The notes beneath the pieces are model-generated. The model had not been told where the DNA came from. It was given only the letters and a program-made list of their open reading frames with translations, and ran no database searches. A stretch of DNA of 64,000 nucleotides from Caballeronia sp. NK8 (lineage in GTDB: Bacteria; Pseudomonadota; Gammaproteobacteria; Burkholderiales; Burkholderiaceae), in NCBI RefSeq assembly GCF_018408855.1, contig NZ_AP024322.1, forward strand, positions 2,232,001-2,296,000. Reading direction: 5' to 3'. A program made the translations under genes and the position numbers. The stretch's first letter is position 1. Each line of letters opens with the position of its first letter. Positions 28,230-37,123 of this stretch are shown piece by piece.

Positions 28230-29300
28230 ATGGTGTATGCCAATGGCTCGGGCAGGCTTCAGGTCGTGCGCGGCGTCGCGCACGACACGCCGCCCGCCGA
28301 TATGGCCAGCGCGGCGAAGCGGATCGGCATCCTGATCTTCGAGGACTTTTCGCTCGTCGAAGTCAGTTCGATCTCCGAGGTGTTCTCGCTCGCCAATCAG
28401 GTTCGCCTGCCCGCGGATGCCGCCGGGCGCGCGGCGGCGCCCAACTATTCGCTCCTGTTCCTGTCGAGCGAGGGCGGCAGCGTGGCGAGCAGCTGCTCGA
28501 TGCGCATCTGGACCGAGAGCCTCGAAACGCGCTGGATGAACGAGTGCGACGCGCTCTTCATCGCGGGCGGCGTGGGCGCGCGGCATGTGCGCAACGACGC
28601 GGCGCTGAGGAAGCGTCTCGGCCGCGTCGCGCCGAAGATTCCGTTCATCAAGGCGATCGGCGAAGGCGCGCATATTCTCGCCGCGGCCAGTCTCTCCGTG
28701 CAGAACCGCTCGCTCGATTTCACTGCGGAGTCCGCGGATCGCGCGCACTCGCCCGCGCTGACGTCCACGTTGACGAACCCGCTTTTCATCGCCGAGCAGA
28801 CGCTCACGCTCGACGATCCGAAAGGGCCAATCGCGGCGGCGCTGTCCATCGTCAAGCGCGATCACGGCGCGACGGTCGCGCGGGAAGTGTCGGAGCGTTC
28901 GATTCCCGGCGCGTGGCAGAAGCTCGCCACCGTGCTCGACGATACCGACAGCGGCGGCGTGCGCCAGAAGATCGAGACCGCCGCGCGCTGGATTCGCGAA
29001 AACTACGTGCGGCCGATTTCCATCACGGATGCGGCGCGCGTCGCCGCGATGAGCGAGCGCAATTTCCTGCGCCGCTTCAAGGCGCAGATCGGGCTGACGC
29101 CGTCGGAATATCTGCTGCGCGCCCGGCTCGATGCGAGCTGCATGCTGCTCGCCGCAACCGATCTGCCCGTCGACAAGATCGCGCGGCGTTGCGGCGCGGG
29201 CAGCGGCGACGGCCTCGCGAAAATCTTCCGCAAACGGCTCTCCATCTCGCCGACCGAATACCGGCTGGCGGGCCGTCGAAAACAGGGCGACACCTCGTAA
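28230..29300 (+). CDS. GlxA-family transcriptional regulator, second paralog
   Basis: A 356-residue DJ-1/PfpI plus AraC-type regulator. The N-terminal KRIGILIFEDFSLVEVSSISEVF and FIAGGVGARHVR mirror the first copy. The C-terminal HTH pair is nearly the same (AAMSERNFLRRFKAQIG, LPVDKIARRCGAGSGDGLAKIFRKRL). An insert at about residues 155-205 (SLDFTAESADRAHSPALTS) is not found in the first paralog. The start has GGGAG six bases upstream. It probably acts on the same exopolysaccharide promoters, either jointly or in response to a different ligand. Confidence 0.86.
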   Translation: MVYANGSGRLQVVRGVAHDTPPADMASAAKRIGILIFEDFSLVEVSSISEVFSLANQVRLPADAAGRAAAPNYSLLFLSSEGGSVASSCSMRIWTESLETRWMNECDALFIAGGVGARHVRNDAALRKRLGRVAPKIPFIKAIGEGAHILAAASLSVQNRSLDFTAESADRAHSPALTSTLTNPLFIAEQTLTLDDPKGPIAAALSIVKRDHGATVAREVSERSIPGAWQKLATVLDDTDSGGVRQKIETAARWIRENYVRPISITDAARVAAMSERNFLRRFKAQIGLTPSEYLLRARLDASCMLLAATDLPVDKIARRCGAGSGDGLAKIFRKRLSISPTEYRLAGRRKQGDTS

Positions 29301-29342
29301 GCGGGTTCGACGGGCCCGCGAGATTACCTATAACGGACACGC

Positions 29343-29930
29343 ATGGAATCAAGGGTACTCTGGATCCTTTCGAATCTCGGCGACGCGGCTTTTTTGCTCC
29401 CGCTCGCACTCGTCTGCGCACTGTGGCTGCGCTCGGTCGACCTGCGCCTCGCGTTGCGGTGGGCGGTGCTGCTCGCAATCGGCATGGGCTTCGTCGGTCT
29501 CTCGAAGATTCTCTACGCCGGTTGCGGCGTCGAAATAACGGCGATTCAGCTGCGCATGATCAGCGGTCACACGATGCTCGCCGCGTCGATCTACACGGTC
29601 GCGGGCGGGCTGCTGTTCGGCGGTTTCGGCGGCGGGTGGTATCGGCTGGGCGCGGCGGGCGGGCTTGCGCTCGCCGCGGCGATCGGCGCGAGCCGCATCA
29701 TGCAGGACGCCCACACGCCGGCCGAAGTCGTCGCGGGCTGGGTGCTCGGCGCGGCCATCGCCGGCCTGTTCCTCGCGCGCGTCTTCGACCAGCCGCGCAA
29801 GATGCCGCGCGCGCTCGCCGCGGGTGTCGGGCTGCTGGCGGTTTCATCGATCGCGTACGGCCATCACGCGCCGTTTCAGCGCATGATCGAACATTACTCG
29901 GGGTGGCTCTGCCAGGGATTGGGGTTCTGA
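29343..29930 (+). CDS. PAP2-family membrane phosphatase
   Basis: A 195-residue polytopic membrane protein. SGHT (about 78-81) and SRIMQDAHTPAEVVAG match motifs C2 and C3 of the PAP2 family; the first Lys/Arg motif is only weakly visible near LSKILYAGC. Such enzymes remove phosphate from undecaprenyl diphosphate or other lipid phosphates at the periplasmic face. Among glycan genes, recycling of the polyprenyl carrier is a fair guess. Confidence 0.8.
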   Translation: MESRVLWILSNLGDAAFLLPLALVCALWLRSVDLRLALRWAVLLAIGMGFVGLSKILYAGCGVEITAIQLRMISGHTMLAASIYTVAGGLLFGGFGGGWYRLGAAGGLALAAAIGASRIMQDAHTPAEVVAGWVLGAAIAGLFLARVFDQPRKMPRALAAGVGLLAVSSIAYGHHAPFQRMIEHYSGWLCQGLGF

Positions 29931-30036
29931 AACGGCGCGGGCGCGGGCGAACCCAAGTATGATCGTCGCTTGAAAAAGCTGGCTGATTCTTCGCGCGCGC
30001 CGTTCGGGGCGCGCGATTACGTTCCGGACCCCGAGC

Positions 30037-30954
30037 ATGGACCGCTTTCTTGCAATGAAAGTCTTCGCGCGAGTCGTCGAGGCGGGCAGTTTCTCCAAAG
30101 CCGCCGACGCCCTGCGCCTGCCTCCCGCCAGCGTCTCGCGCACGCTGCAGGCGCTCGAAGCCCATCTGGGCGCGCGCCTCATCAATCGCACGACGCGCAG
30201 CATCAGCATCACGGAAGACGGCGAGGCCTATTACGAGCGCTGCGTGCGCGTGCTGGGCGAAGTCGACGACATGGAAGCGTCGCTTTCGCATTCGAAGCTG
30301 AGTCCGAAGGGGAACGTGAAAGTCAGCCTGCCGCAGGTGATGGCGAAGAACACGATCATTCCCGCGCTGCCGGAATTCTTCGCGGCGTATCCGGATATCG
30401 GCGTCGAGCTGCTGCTGACGGACCGGCAGGTCGATCTCGTCGAGGAAGCGGTCGATTGTGTCGTGCGCGTGGGCGCGGTCGGCGATGTCGGGCTGGTCGC
30501 CAAGCGCATCGGCGCGTATACGCAGATCACGTGCGCCGCGCCGGGCTACATCGAGAAACATGGCGAGCCGGCTTCGCTGGAGGATCTCGAACAGCATCTG
30601 GCCGTCGGGTATGTGCTGAACAACTCGGGGCGCGTGCGCAACTGGGAATTCGTCGTCGATGGAGAGACGCGCACCGTCGCGATGAAGCACAAGATCGCCG
30701 TGAACGACGGTGATTCGTATATCGCGGCGGGGGTCACGGGACTCGGGCTGATTCAGAGTTCCAGCTACACGCTCGCGCCGCTCATCAAGAGCGGCGCGCT
30801 CAGGGAAGTGCTCAGCGACTATCCGTCGTATCCGCGGGTGGTGTCGGTGCTGTATGCGGCCAATCGCCATCAGCCTCGGCGTGTGCGCGTGTTCATCGAC
30901 TGGGTTGCGGAGCTGTATGCGCGGTTGCCGACGTTTCAGGTCAGCAGGGGTTAG
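30037..30954 (+). CDS. LysR-family transcriptional regulator
   Basis: A 305-residue LTTR. The N-terminal winged HTH is MDRFLAMKVFARVVEAGSFSKAADALRLPPASVSRTLQALEAHLG-type (residues 1-60), followed by a periplasmic-binding-like effector domain (LSPKGNVKVSLPQVMAKN onward). It resembles the AaeR/DmlR-like group of solitary regulators. No divergent partner gene is adjacent, so the target is unknown. Its stop overlaps that of the convergent GT9-like gene. Confidence 0.92.
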   Translation: MDRFLAMKVFARVVEAGSFSKAADALRLPPASVSRTLQALEAHLGARLINRTTRSISITEDGEAYYERCVRVLGEVDDMEASLSHSKLSPKGNVKVSLPQVMAKNTIIPALPEFFAAYPDIGVELLLTDRQVDLVEEAVDCVVRVGAVGDVGLVAKRIGAYTQITCAAPGYIEKHGEPASLEDLEQHLAVGYVLNNSGRVRNWEFVVDGETRTVAMKHKIAVNDGDSYIAAGVTGLGLIQSSSYTLAPLIKSGALREVLSDYPSYPRVVSVLYAANRHQPRRVRVFIDWVAELYARLPTFQVSRG

Positions 30955-31982
30955 GCTTTCACACCGCGCGCGAACGGCATCGCGCACCAGTCGTAATCGC
31001 GATACGCGCACTCGACCGCATGAAGATCCGCTGGCCGCGCGCTAGCGTGAACCCCGTACAAATGCGGCAACGCCATCTCGACACCGACGCAGTTCGCATA
31101 ATCACGCGCACGCATAAGCGCAGGAATCGTCGTGAAGAACGCCGTAGTCGGCACGCCAAAGCCCGCCGCGATATGCAGCGCCGCCGTGTCCGCCGTCACC
31201 AGATAGCGTGCGCGACCGACCCACGCGAGGAAATCGCCGGTATCGACAGAAAGCGACGCGATGTCGCGATACCGCGGATGATCGACCGCGCCGAACCCCA
31301 TCACCGGCAGGCCGGTTTCATCCGCGAGCCGCGCCACGATACCCGCACGCGCCGACGCCGGAATGCTGCGCACCGGCGTGCTGGCATCGGGACAGAAAAG
31401 CGCGTAGGCCTCGCGCGCGGGCGTAGGCAAAGGCACATCGGCGAGCCAGCGATTGCGTTTGTCGTCGGCATCGATGGTCTGCGGCGCGACGCCCAGCGCC
31501 CACAGGAAGAAGTCGATCATCGGCATCGAGGCGAAGCGCGGCCAGAAGAGCTGATTGCCGATATCGATCTTCAGCTCATCGACAGGCAGGCGCGCGAGCG
31601 GCACGGGCAAGTCGACGATACCGCCACAACGCGGCGCCGCGAGTTCGTAAAGACGCTGCACATAGCGCGGCGCGCGCGCCGGACGGTAGATCGTGAACGC
31701 GAGATGCGGATGCAGCCGCTTGATCGCGAAGAGCGCCGAAAGCCCGATGATCGAATCCCCGAGTGTGACGCCGAATGCGTTGACGAGATGAACGCGGCTC
31801 GCGCGCGCATAGTCCGCATCGAAAGGCGCGCGGCCCGCGTTAAGGATATCGGCGGGAAGCGGGGAAAAACCGGCGGCATCGGCATGCGTGACTTCGAGAT
31901 CGTACGGCGCGACGATCTCGCCGCTCTGCGACAACAGTGAGCCCGCGTGGGTCAGCGCATGAACTTCGTCGAGCGTCGTCAT
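30951..31982 (-). CDS. GT9-like glycosyltransferase (heptosyltransferase-related)
   Basis: A 343-residue protein with the two halves of an ADP-heptose:LPS heptosyltransferase fold. The N-terminal part has VNAFGVTLGDSIIGLSALFAIKR, equivalent to the loop of WaaC/WaaF. The C-terminal donor region has LVTADTAALHIAAGFGVPTTAFF. The rest is divergent, so the donor may not be heptose. It is the last gene of a minus-strand group that starts at 36947, and probably adds a sugar to O-antigen or core. Confidence 0.75.
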   Translation of the reverse strand: MTTLDEVHALTHAGSLLSQSGEIVAPYDLEVTHADAAGFSPLPADILNAGRAPFDADYARASRVHLVNAFGVTLGDSIIGLSALFAIKRLHPHLAFTIYRPARAPRYVQRLYELAAPRCGGIVDLPVPLARLPVDELKIDIGNQLFWPRFASMPMIDFFLWALGVAPQTIDADDKRNRWLADVPLPTPAREAYALFCPDASTPVRSIPASARAGIVARLADETGLPVMGFGAVDHPRYRDIASLSVDTGDFLAWVGRARYLVTADTAALHIAAGFGVPTTAFFTTIPALMRARDYANCVGVEMALPHLYGVHASARPADLHAVECAYRDYDWCAMPFARGVKA

Positions 31983-31997
31983 GCGTGACCGCCCGCT

Positions 31998-33893
31998 TCA
32001 GCCCGCCGCGCCGCGCTCGGCCGCCACCTTCGCGACCTGCACGCTCTGCAGCACGGGCATCGTCGTCGTCTGATACTCCGGCACCCAGCGGCGCAGATCG
32101 CGGCGCACTTCTTCATCGGACAGCACGCGATGCTGCATGAGCCACGGCAACAGTTCGTCGATGAAATGATCCGGCACGCCCCGCGCCTGCGCGATGCGCA
32201 GCTTCGGATGCGGCGTGCGCGTAGTGGTTTCGTCGTCGGCGAGCAGTTCCTCGTAGAGCTTTTCGCCCGGACGCAGCCCCGTGAACACGATGCGGATCTG
32301 CTCTTCCGAGAACCCGTAGAGCCGAATCAGATCGCGCGCGAGATCGACGATCTTCACGGGCTGGCCCATGTCGAGAATGAAGATTTCGCCGCCGCGTCCC
32401 ATGCTCGACGCCTGCAACACGAGCTGCGCGGCCTCGGGAATCGTCATGAAGAAGCGCGTGATCTCCGGATGCGTGACCGTGACCGGCCCGCCCTTCGCGA
32501 TCTGCTGCTGGAACTTCGGAATCACGCTGCCCGCGCTGCCGAGCACGTTGCCGAAACGCACCGTCTCGAACTGCGTGCGCGGCGCGGATTGCTGCAGCGC
32601 CTGACACGCCATCTCCGCGAGACGCTTGCTCGCGCCCATCACGTTGGTCGGATTGACGGCCTTGTCGGTGGAAATCAGGACGAAGTGGCGCACGCCGTGG
32701 CGGATCGCCGCGCGCGCGACGCGCAGCGTGCCGAGCACGTTGTTGCGCACCGCCTGCCATGCGTTCTGCTCTTCCATCAGCGGCACGTGCTTGTAAGCCG
32801 CGGCGTGGAAGACGATATGCGGCGTGAAGCGCGCCATCGTCTGATCGAGCAGGAGCGAATCTTTAGCATCGCCAACGACCGGAATCACCGAGCACTCGGG
32901 AAAGCGCTCGTGCAGTTCCTCGATGAGACGGTACATCGCGTATTCGGAGAGATCGTAGGCGACCAGTTGCGCCGGCGCAAAGCGCAGGATCTGCCGGCAC
33001 AGCTCCGAGCCGATCGAACCGCCCGCGCCCGTCACCATCACGACGCGCCCGTGCAGCAACTGCTCGACGTGCGGCATGTCGATCTTCACCGGCTCGCGGC
33101 CGAGCAGGTCTTCGAGGTCGATCTGCCGCACGCGCGACAGGAAGTTCTGCCCCTGCGTGAGCGGCGAGAGCGCGGGCAGCACCATCACCTTGACGCCCGC
33201 GCGCACGCACAGCGTGGCGACACGCCGCTGCTCCTCGACCGACGCCGACGGAATCGCGATGATCACGTAGTCGACCTTCAGTTGCTCCGCGATGCGCGGC
33301 AGATCGCCGAACGAGCCGAGCACCTTGTGCGCGAGCACTTCGCGGCCTTGCTTGCCGGGATCGTCGTCGAGCATGCCGACGAGGCGCCACTCGCTCGAGC
33401 GCGCCAGTTCACGCGCGAGCATCGCGCCCGCCGTGCCCGCGCCGAGCACGATCACGGGCTTGCCCTGCCCCACGAGCCCGCCGTACAGATAGAACTCCTT
33501 GGCCGCGCGATACAGCGCGCGCGCGCCGCCCATCGCGAGGAACAGCAGCAGCGGCGAAACGATGAGCACCGAGCGCGGGATGATGGGTATCGGCTGCGAC
33601 ATCACCGCGCCCACCATCACGACGAGCGCGCCGACGATGATCGACTTTGAAATACGCATCAGGTCGGGCAGGCTCGCGAACACCCACATGCCGCGATAGA
33701 GACCGAACACGCGAAACACGACGGCGTAGACCGGCAGCACCCAGACGAGCGCGGCGAGCGCGCCTTCGCGGAAGTCGTGGGGCACGGCGCCGTTGAAGCG
33801 GATCACGTACGCGGCAAGCCAGGACCCGGCCACGGCGGCCAGATCGAAGAGGAATGCGCCCGCCGATAGCCATGATGCTTTTATTCGATTCAT
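31998..33893 (-). CDS. FlaA1/WbpM/CapD-type nucleotide-sugar 4,6-dehydratase (membrane-bound)
   Basis: A 631-residue polysaccharide biosynthesis protein. Four N-terminal helices (about 5-125) are followed by a Rossmann-like regulatory domain (VIVLGAGTAGAMLARELA) and the SDR catalytic domain with VTGAGGSIGSELCRQIL and LISTDKAVNPTNVMGASKR. It probably converts UDP-GlcNAc to a 4-keto-6-deoxy sugar. The ORF is open to 34859, but the domain begins at the ATG at 33893; the longer reading overlaps the next gene in another frame. It pairs with the WbpK- and WbpL-like genes upstream for a QuiNAc/FucNAc-type initiating sugar. Confidence 0.93.
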   Translation of the reverse strand: MNRIKASWLSAGAFLFDLAAVAGSWLAAYVIRFNGAVPHDFREGALAALVWVLPVYAVVFRVFGLYRGMWVFASLPDLMRISKSIIVGALVVMVGAVMSQPIPIIPRSVLIVSPLLLFLAMGGARALYRAAKEFYLYGGLVGQGKPVIVLGAGTAGAMLARELARSSEWRLVGMLDDDPGKQGREVLAHKVLGSFGDLPRIAEQLKVDYVIIAIPSASVEEQRRVATLCVRAGVKVMVLPALSPLTQGQNFLSRVRQIDLEDLLGREPVKIDMPHVEQLLHGRVVMVTGAGGSIGSELCRQILRFAPAQLVAYDLSEYAMYRLIEELHERFPECSVIPVVGDAKDSLLLDQTMARFTPHIVFHAAAYKHVPLMEEQNAWQAVRNNVLGTLRVARAAIRHGVRHFVLISTDKAVNPTNVMGASKRLAEMACQALQQSAPRTQFETVRFGNVLGSAGSVIPKFQQQIAKGGPVTVTHPEITRFFMTIPEAAQLVLQASSMGRGGEIFILDMGQPVKIVDLARDLIRLYGFSEEQIRIVFTGLRPGEKLYEELLADDETTTRTPHPKLRIAQARGVPDHFIDELLPWLMQHRVLSDEEVRRDLRRWVPEYQTTTMPVLQSVQVAKVAAERGAAG

Positions 33894-33904
33894 CAGCCGG
33901 CCCC

Positions 33905-34930
33905 TCAAGTTTGTTCGGAATGGCGCGTCGCATGACGCCGCCAACGCGCATCGACCGCCGCGCCCGCTGCCACAACCACGACGGCCCAGCCTGTCACTGC
34001 CGCCCACTGCCCCGCGAACGAAAACCGCAGTGCCCAGTTGGCAAGCATTATGCCCGCCAACATGAGCGCATACCATGCGAGCGCGGTTCGCGCGTGTCCG
34101 ACGCCCGAGCGCACCATGCGCTGATAGTAATGCTCCCGATGCGCCTGCCAGAATTTTTCGCCGCGCGCGAGACGCCGCAACAGGGTGACCGACGCATCCG
34201 CGATGAACGGTGAAAACACGACCGCCGGGAACCAGACCGGCCACGCGCCTCGCTGCCAGCCCCAAAACCCAAGCGCGCCAGCGAGAAAACCCAACGGAAT
34301 AGACCCGGCGTCGCCCAGAAAAATCCGGGCCGGATGGAAATTGAGGGTCAGGAATCCGGCCGCGGCGGCGGCGATCGCCGCGCTCGCGAGACCCAGATCG
34401 GCATGCGGCGCGGGCCCGGCGAGCGCGGCGAGCGCGTAGCCGCCGAAACCGAACAGCGCCATGCCGCCGGCGAGCCCGTCGGAGCCGTCCATGAAGTTGT
34501 AGAGATTGACGAGCCACAACATCAGAAAGCCGACCAGCGCGAGCGCCCACCACGGCACGTCCGCCGGATGCGCGACGATGACGAGCGCGACCGCGACCAT
34601 ATGCGCCGCAAAGCGCACGCGCGCGGGCAGCCCGCGGCGGTCGTCGATCTGCGACACGGCCGCCAGAAAGACCGCGCATGCGGCGACGAGCCACATCGAC
34701 GGCGCGGCGAGCACGAGCGCGATCACGGCGACCGGTACGACGCCCCAGCCGCCGACGCGCGGCGTCGGCCGCTCGTGCAGCGAGCGCTCGTTGGGGATGT
34801 CGGTGGCCAGACGCCACGCGAGGCCGGTGCCCAGCAGCGTCCGAAGGATCAGCGCGCACGCGGCGAACGCCAATACCACGACCGCCGTCGCGGTCAGCAG
34901 CGGCGAAGCTTCAAAATACGAAAGCAGCAT
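33905..34930 (-). CDS. WbpL-type polyprenyl-phosphate sugar-1-phosphate transferase
   Basis: A 341-residue MraY/WecA-family membrane enzyme. In order: DIPNERSLHERPTPRVGGWG, the acidic pair in QIDDRRGLPA, NLYNFMDGSDGLAGG, FLGDAGSIPLGFL and the HREHYYQRMVRSG loop. This variant (SDGLAG, RSLHERPTPR) is typical of WbpL-like transferases using FucNAc- or QuiNAc-1-phosphate. The third initiating transferase in the window. It ends 12 bases before the dehydratase start. Confidence 0.9.
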   Translation of the reverse strand: MLLSYFEASPLLTATAVVVLAFAACALILRTLLGTGLAWRLATDIPNERSLHERPTPRVGGWGVVPVAVIALVLAAPSMWLVAACAVFLAAVSQIDDRRGLPARVRFAAHMVAVALVIVAHPADVPWWALALVGFLMLWLVNLYNFMDGSDGLAGGMALFGFGGYALAALAGPAPHADLGLASAAIAAAAAGFLTLNFHPARIFLGDAGSIPLGFLAGALGFWGWQRGAWPVWFPAVVFSPFIADASVTLLRRLARGEKFWQAHREHYYQRMVRSGVGHARTALAWYALMLAGIMLANWALRFSFAGQWAAVTGWAVVVVAAGAAVDARWRRHATRHSEQT

Positions 34931-35118
34931 GCAATGTCATCGAGTTGTCGAAACGAGGCCCTATCGTCCTGGCAATTCTTTTCTCGGGAAAACCCCGAAG
35001 GATACGCGAACATTCGCCGGGTTTAGTTTTAAATATCTGACGAATAAGGAAAATCGCGCTGACAGAACCTGTCAGAAGTCTTGCAACGCCGATGTCGAAA
35101 CAGCGCGTATTTTAACTT
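34931..35118 (-). promoter_or_regulatory. Intergenic region with a small palindrome
   Basis: 188 A+T-rich bases upstream of the WbpL-like gene. It holds the palindrome CTGACAG-AAC-CTGTCAG (35059-35075), which could be an operator or a small hairpin. A promoter for the WbpL/WbpM/GT9 genes may be here, but no boxes were placed with confidence. Confidence 0.4.
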
Positions 35119-36087
35119 TTACGGGTGGCTGTTTCGAAACCATGCGGCGGTGGCGGCGAGCCCTTCGTCGAGCGATTGCGGCGCCTGCCAGCCGAGCGCG
35201 TCGCGGATGCGCTGCGAATCGACCCGCAGGCTTCCGGTCAGGCGATCGATCTGCGCCGTCTTGCCGGTGACACGCGCGACGCCGCGCAGCCATCCCGCCG
35301 GCACCGGCACGAGCCGCGCCGGCTTGCCGAGAAGCTCGCCGAGCTTGCGCGCGAGCTCCGCCACGCTTGGATCGTAGCCGTCGGTGACATGGAACAGGCG
35401 GCCCGCTGCGGCCGGATTCAGCGCGCATTCGATCGTCGCGCTCGCGAGATTGTCGACGGAAACGAGACTGCGCCGAGCATCGATCGCGCCGAGCGGGAGC
35501 GGCACACCGCGCGCGATCGCGCGCATCATCGCCAGAAAATTGGCGCGCACGCCCGGGCCATAGACGAGCGGCGGCCGCACGACCGCGATTTCGAGCCCCG
35601 TGCGGCTGCCGAATTCGAGCAACTTCAACTCGGCTTCGGCCTTCGAGACACCGTAGGCATCGGGCGGGTTGCGTGCGTCGTCTTCCGTGAAGGGCCGGCC
35701 CGGATCGCGCTCGCCGAGCGCCTTGATGCTGCTCATCAGGACGAAACGCGTGGCGCCCGCTCGCCGCGCGGCGTCGGCGGCGGCGAGCGTGCCCTCGACG
35801 TTGGTCGCGCGATAGGCGTCGAGCACCGCCTGCGCCTGCGATTTTGCGTCGGCCATCACGTGCACGCGCGCGGCGAGATGGATCACCGCGTCGCAACCCG
35901 CGAACGCGTCCGGCGCGAGAGTGTCGAGGCTGTCGATCGCGCGTGCGTCGACGCCCGGCTCGCATCGCGCGTCGCGCCGCACGAGCCCCGTCACGGCGAT
36001 GCCGCGCGCGAGCAAGGCACGGCTCACCGCCCGGCCGACGAAGCCGTTGGCGCCGGTGATCGCGATGCGTCGGCCGGAATCGCTCAT
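35119..36087 (-). CDS. WbpK-like NAD-dependent epimerase/4-reductase
   Basis: A 322-residue extended SDR. The NAD site is ITGANGFVGRAV near the N-terminus; the catalytic region is VLMSSIKALGE followed by YGVSKAEAE (Tyr-x3-Lys). It resembles WbpK/WbpV-type reductases that turn the 4-keto product of a WbpM-like dehydratase into UDP-FucNAc or UDP-QuiNAc. Its ATG overlaps the stop of the GT2 gene upstream (ATGA). The ORF is open to 36519, but the domain starts at 36087. Confidence 0.88.
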   Translation of the reverse strand: MSDSGRRIAITGANGFVGRAVSRALLARGIAVTGLVRRDARCEPGVDARAIDSLDTLAPDAFAGCDAVIHLAARVHVMADAKSQAQAVLDAYRATNVEGTLAAADAARRAGATRFVLMSSIKALGERDPGRPFTEDDARNPPDAYGVSKAEAELKLLEFGSRTGLEIAVVRPPLVYGPGVRANFLAMMRAIARGVPLPLGAIDARRSLVSVDNLASATIECALNPAAAGRLFHVTDGYDPSVAELARKLGELLGKPARLVPVPAGWLRGVARVTGKTAQIDRLTGSLRVDSQRIRDALGWQAPQSLDEGLAATAAWFRNSHP

Positions 36088-36947
36088 AGCCACTTCCAGC
36101 CGAAGCGGCTGAAGAACCGGTACGCGGACGTGACGAAGAGTTTGATATGCGTCGAGCCCTTCTTCGCCGCGCCGCCGCCGTGATGCAGGATACGCACCGT
36201 CGGCACATACGCGATGCGCGCGACGCGACGCGTGCGCAGGCTCAGGTCGTAGTCCTCGAAATAGAGGAAATAGCGCGGGTCGAAGCCGCCGAGCGACGTG
36301 AGCACATCGGTGCGAAAGAGCATGAAGCAGCCGCTCACGATCGGCGGATCCCACACGATGTCGGTTTCGCCGATGACATCGCGCATCTCGTAGCGCGCGA
36401 GCCGCCGCGCGAACGGCTTGCGCAGCGCGGACGGCAGGAAGCCGCGCACGAAGAGGTCGAACACGGACGGATAGCGGCGGCAGAGAAACTGCTGACGGCC
36501 ATCGTCGCCGCCGATCCACGGCGCGAGCAGGCCCGTCTGCGGCGAATCGCGCAGGAAGGCGAGCGCGCGGCGCAGGCCGTCGGCATTGAGCTCGACATCC
36601 GGGTTCAGGATCAGATGGAAGCGGCTCTGCGCGCGCTCGATCGCGAGATTGTGGCCGCGGCCATAGCCGACATTGCCGTGTCCCTTCAGCACGACGGTGT
36701 CGAATTCGGCATCAGAGGTCGCTGGCAGGTCGGCAAGCTCGCCGGGATTGCCGTTGTCGATCAGATACAGACACGGGCGGCCGGCAACATCGTGCAACTG
36801 CGCGAGCGCGGCTTCCAGCGTCTCGACAGTACGCGCGAGCAGGGCGGCGTCGGGCCGGTAGACCACGATCGATATGCTGAGAGCGATGATGGAATCGTTG
36901 GAATCGGACGGATTTTCCGATTGGCTTTGCGGGTCAGTCGCGTTCAT
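36084..36947 (-). CDS. Family 2 glycosyltransferase (rhamnosyltransferase-like)
   Basis: A GT2 protein of 287 residues from the ATG at 36947 (MNATDPQ); 36992 is an in-frame alternative. The sequence has SIVVYRPDAALLARTVETLEAAL, VGYGRGHNLAIERA, ILNPDVELNADGL (the DxE-type metal site) and the WDPPIVSGCFMLFRTDVLTSLGGFDPRYFLYFEDYDLSLR region found in WbbL-like rhamnosyltransferases. First gene of the minus-strand O-antigen-type group. Divergent from the decayed HAD-UbiA remnant. Confidence 0.88.
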   Translation of the reverse strand: MNATDPQSQSENPSDSNDSIIALSISIVVYRPDAALLARTVETLEAALAQLHDVAGRPCLYLIDNGNPGELADLPATSDAEFDTVVLKGHGNVGYGRGHNLAIERAQSRFHLILNPDVELNADGLRRALAFLRDSPQTGLLAPWIGGDDGRQQFLCRRYPSVFDLFVRGFLPSALRKPFARRLARYEMRDVIGETDIVWDPPIVSGCFMLFRTDVLTSLGGFDPRYFLYFEDYDLSLRTRRVARIAYVPTVRILHHGGGAAKKGSTHIKLFVTSAYRFFSRFGWKWL

Positions 36948-37123
36948 CGGACAGAAAGGGCGTCCGCGCCACGAGAGGAAAACGGACCGCATCGACGAGT
37001 GAGAAACGTCGAGATTGTCCCCAATGTCGCAGTTTTCGGCAACCGCAGGCGCGCGTCATGTTTCCGTCAGGCGATGCGCAATATTACTGCGCGAAATTCC
37101 GCCGGAATGTGGATTTTTCTGCC

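Noticed and set aside
27959..29962. 667-codon ORF on the plus strand
   Set aside because: It overlaps the second GlxA-type regulator and the PAP2 gene in another frame and is Arg-rich with no domain.
31998..34859. 953-residue fused reading of the FlaA1-like gene
   Set aside because: The dehydratase starts at 33893; the upstream part is a shadow of the WbpL-like gene.
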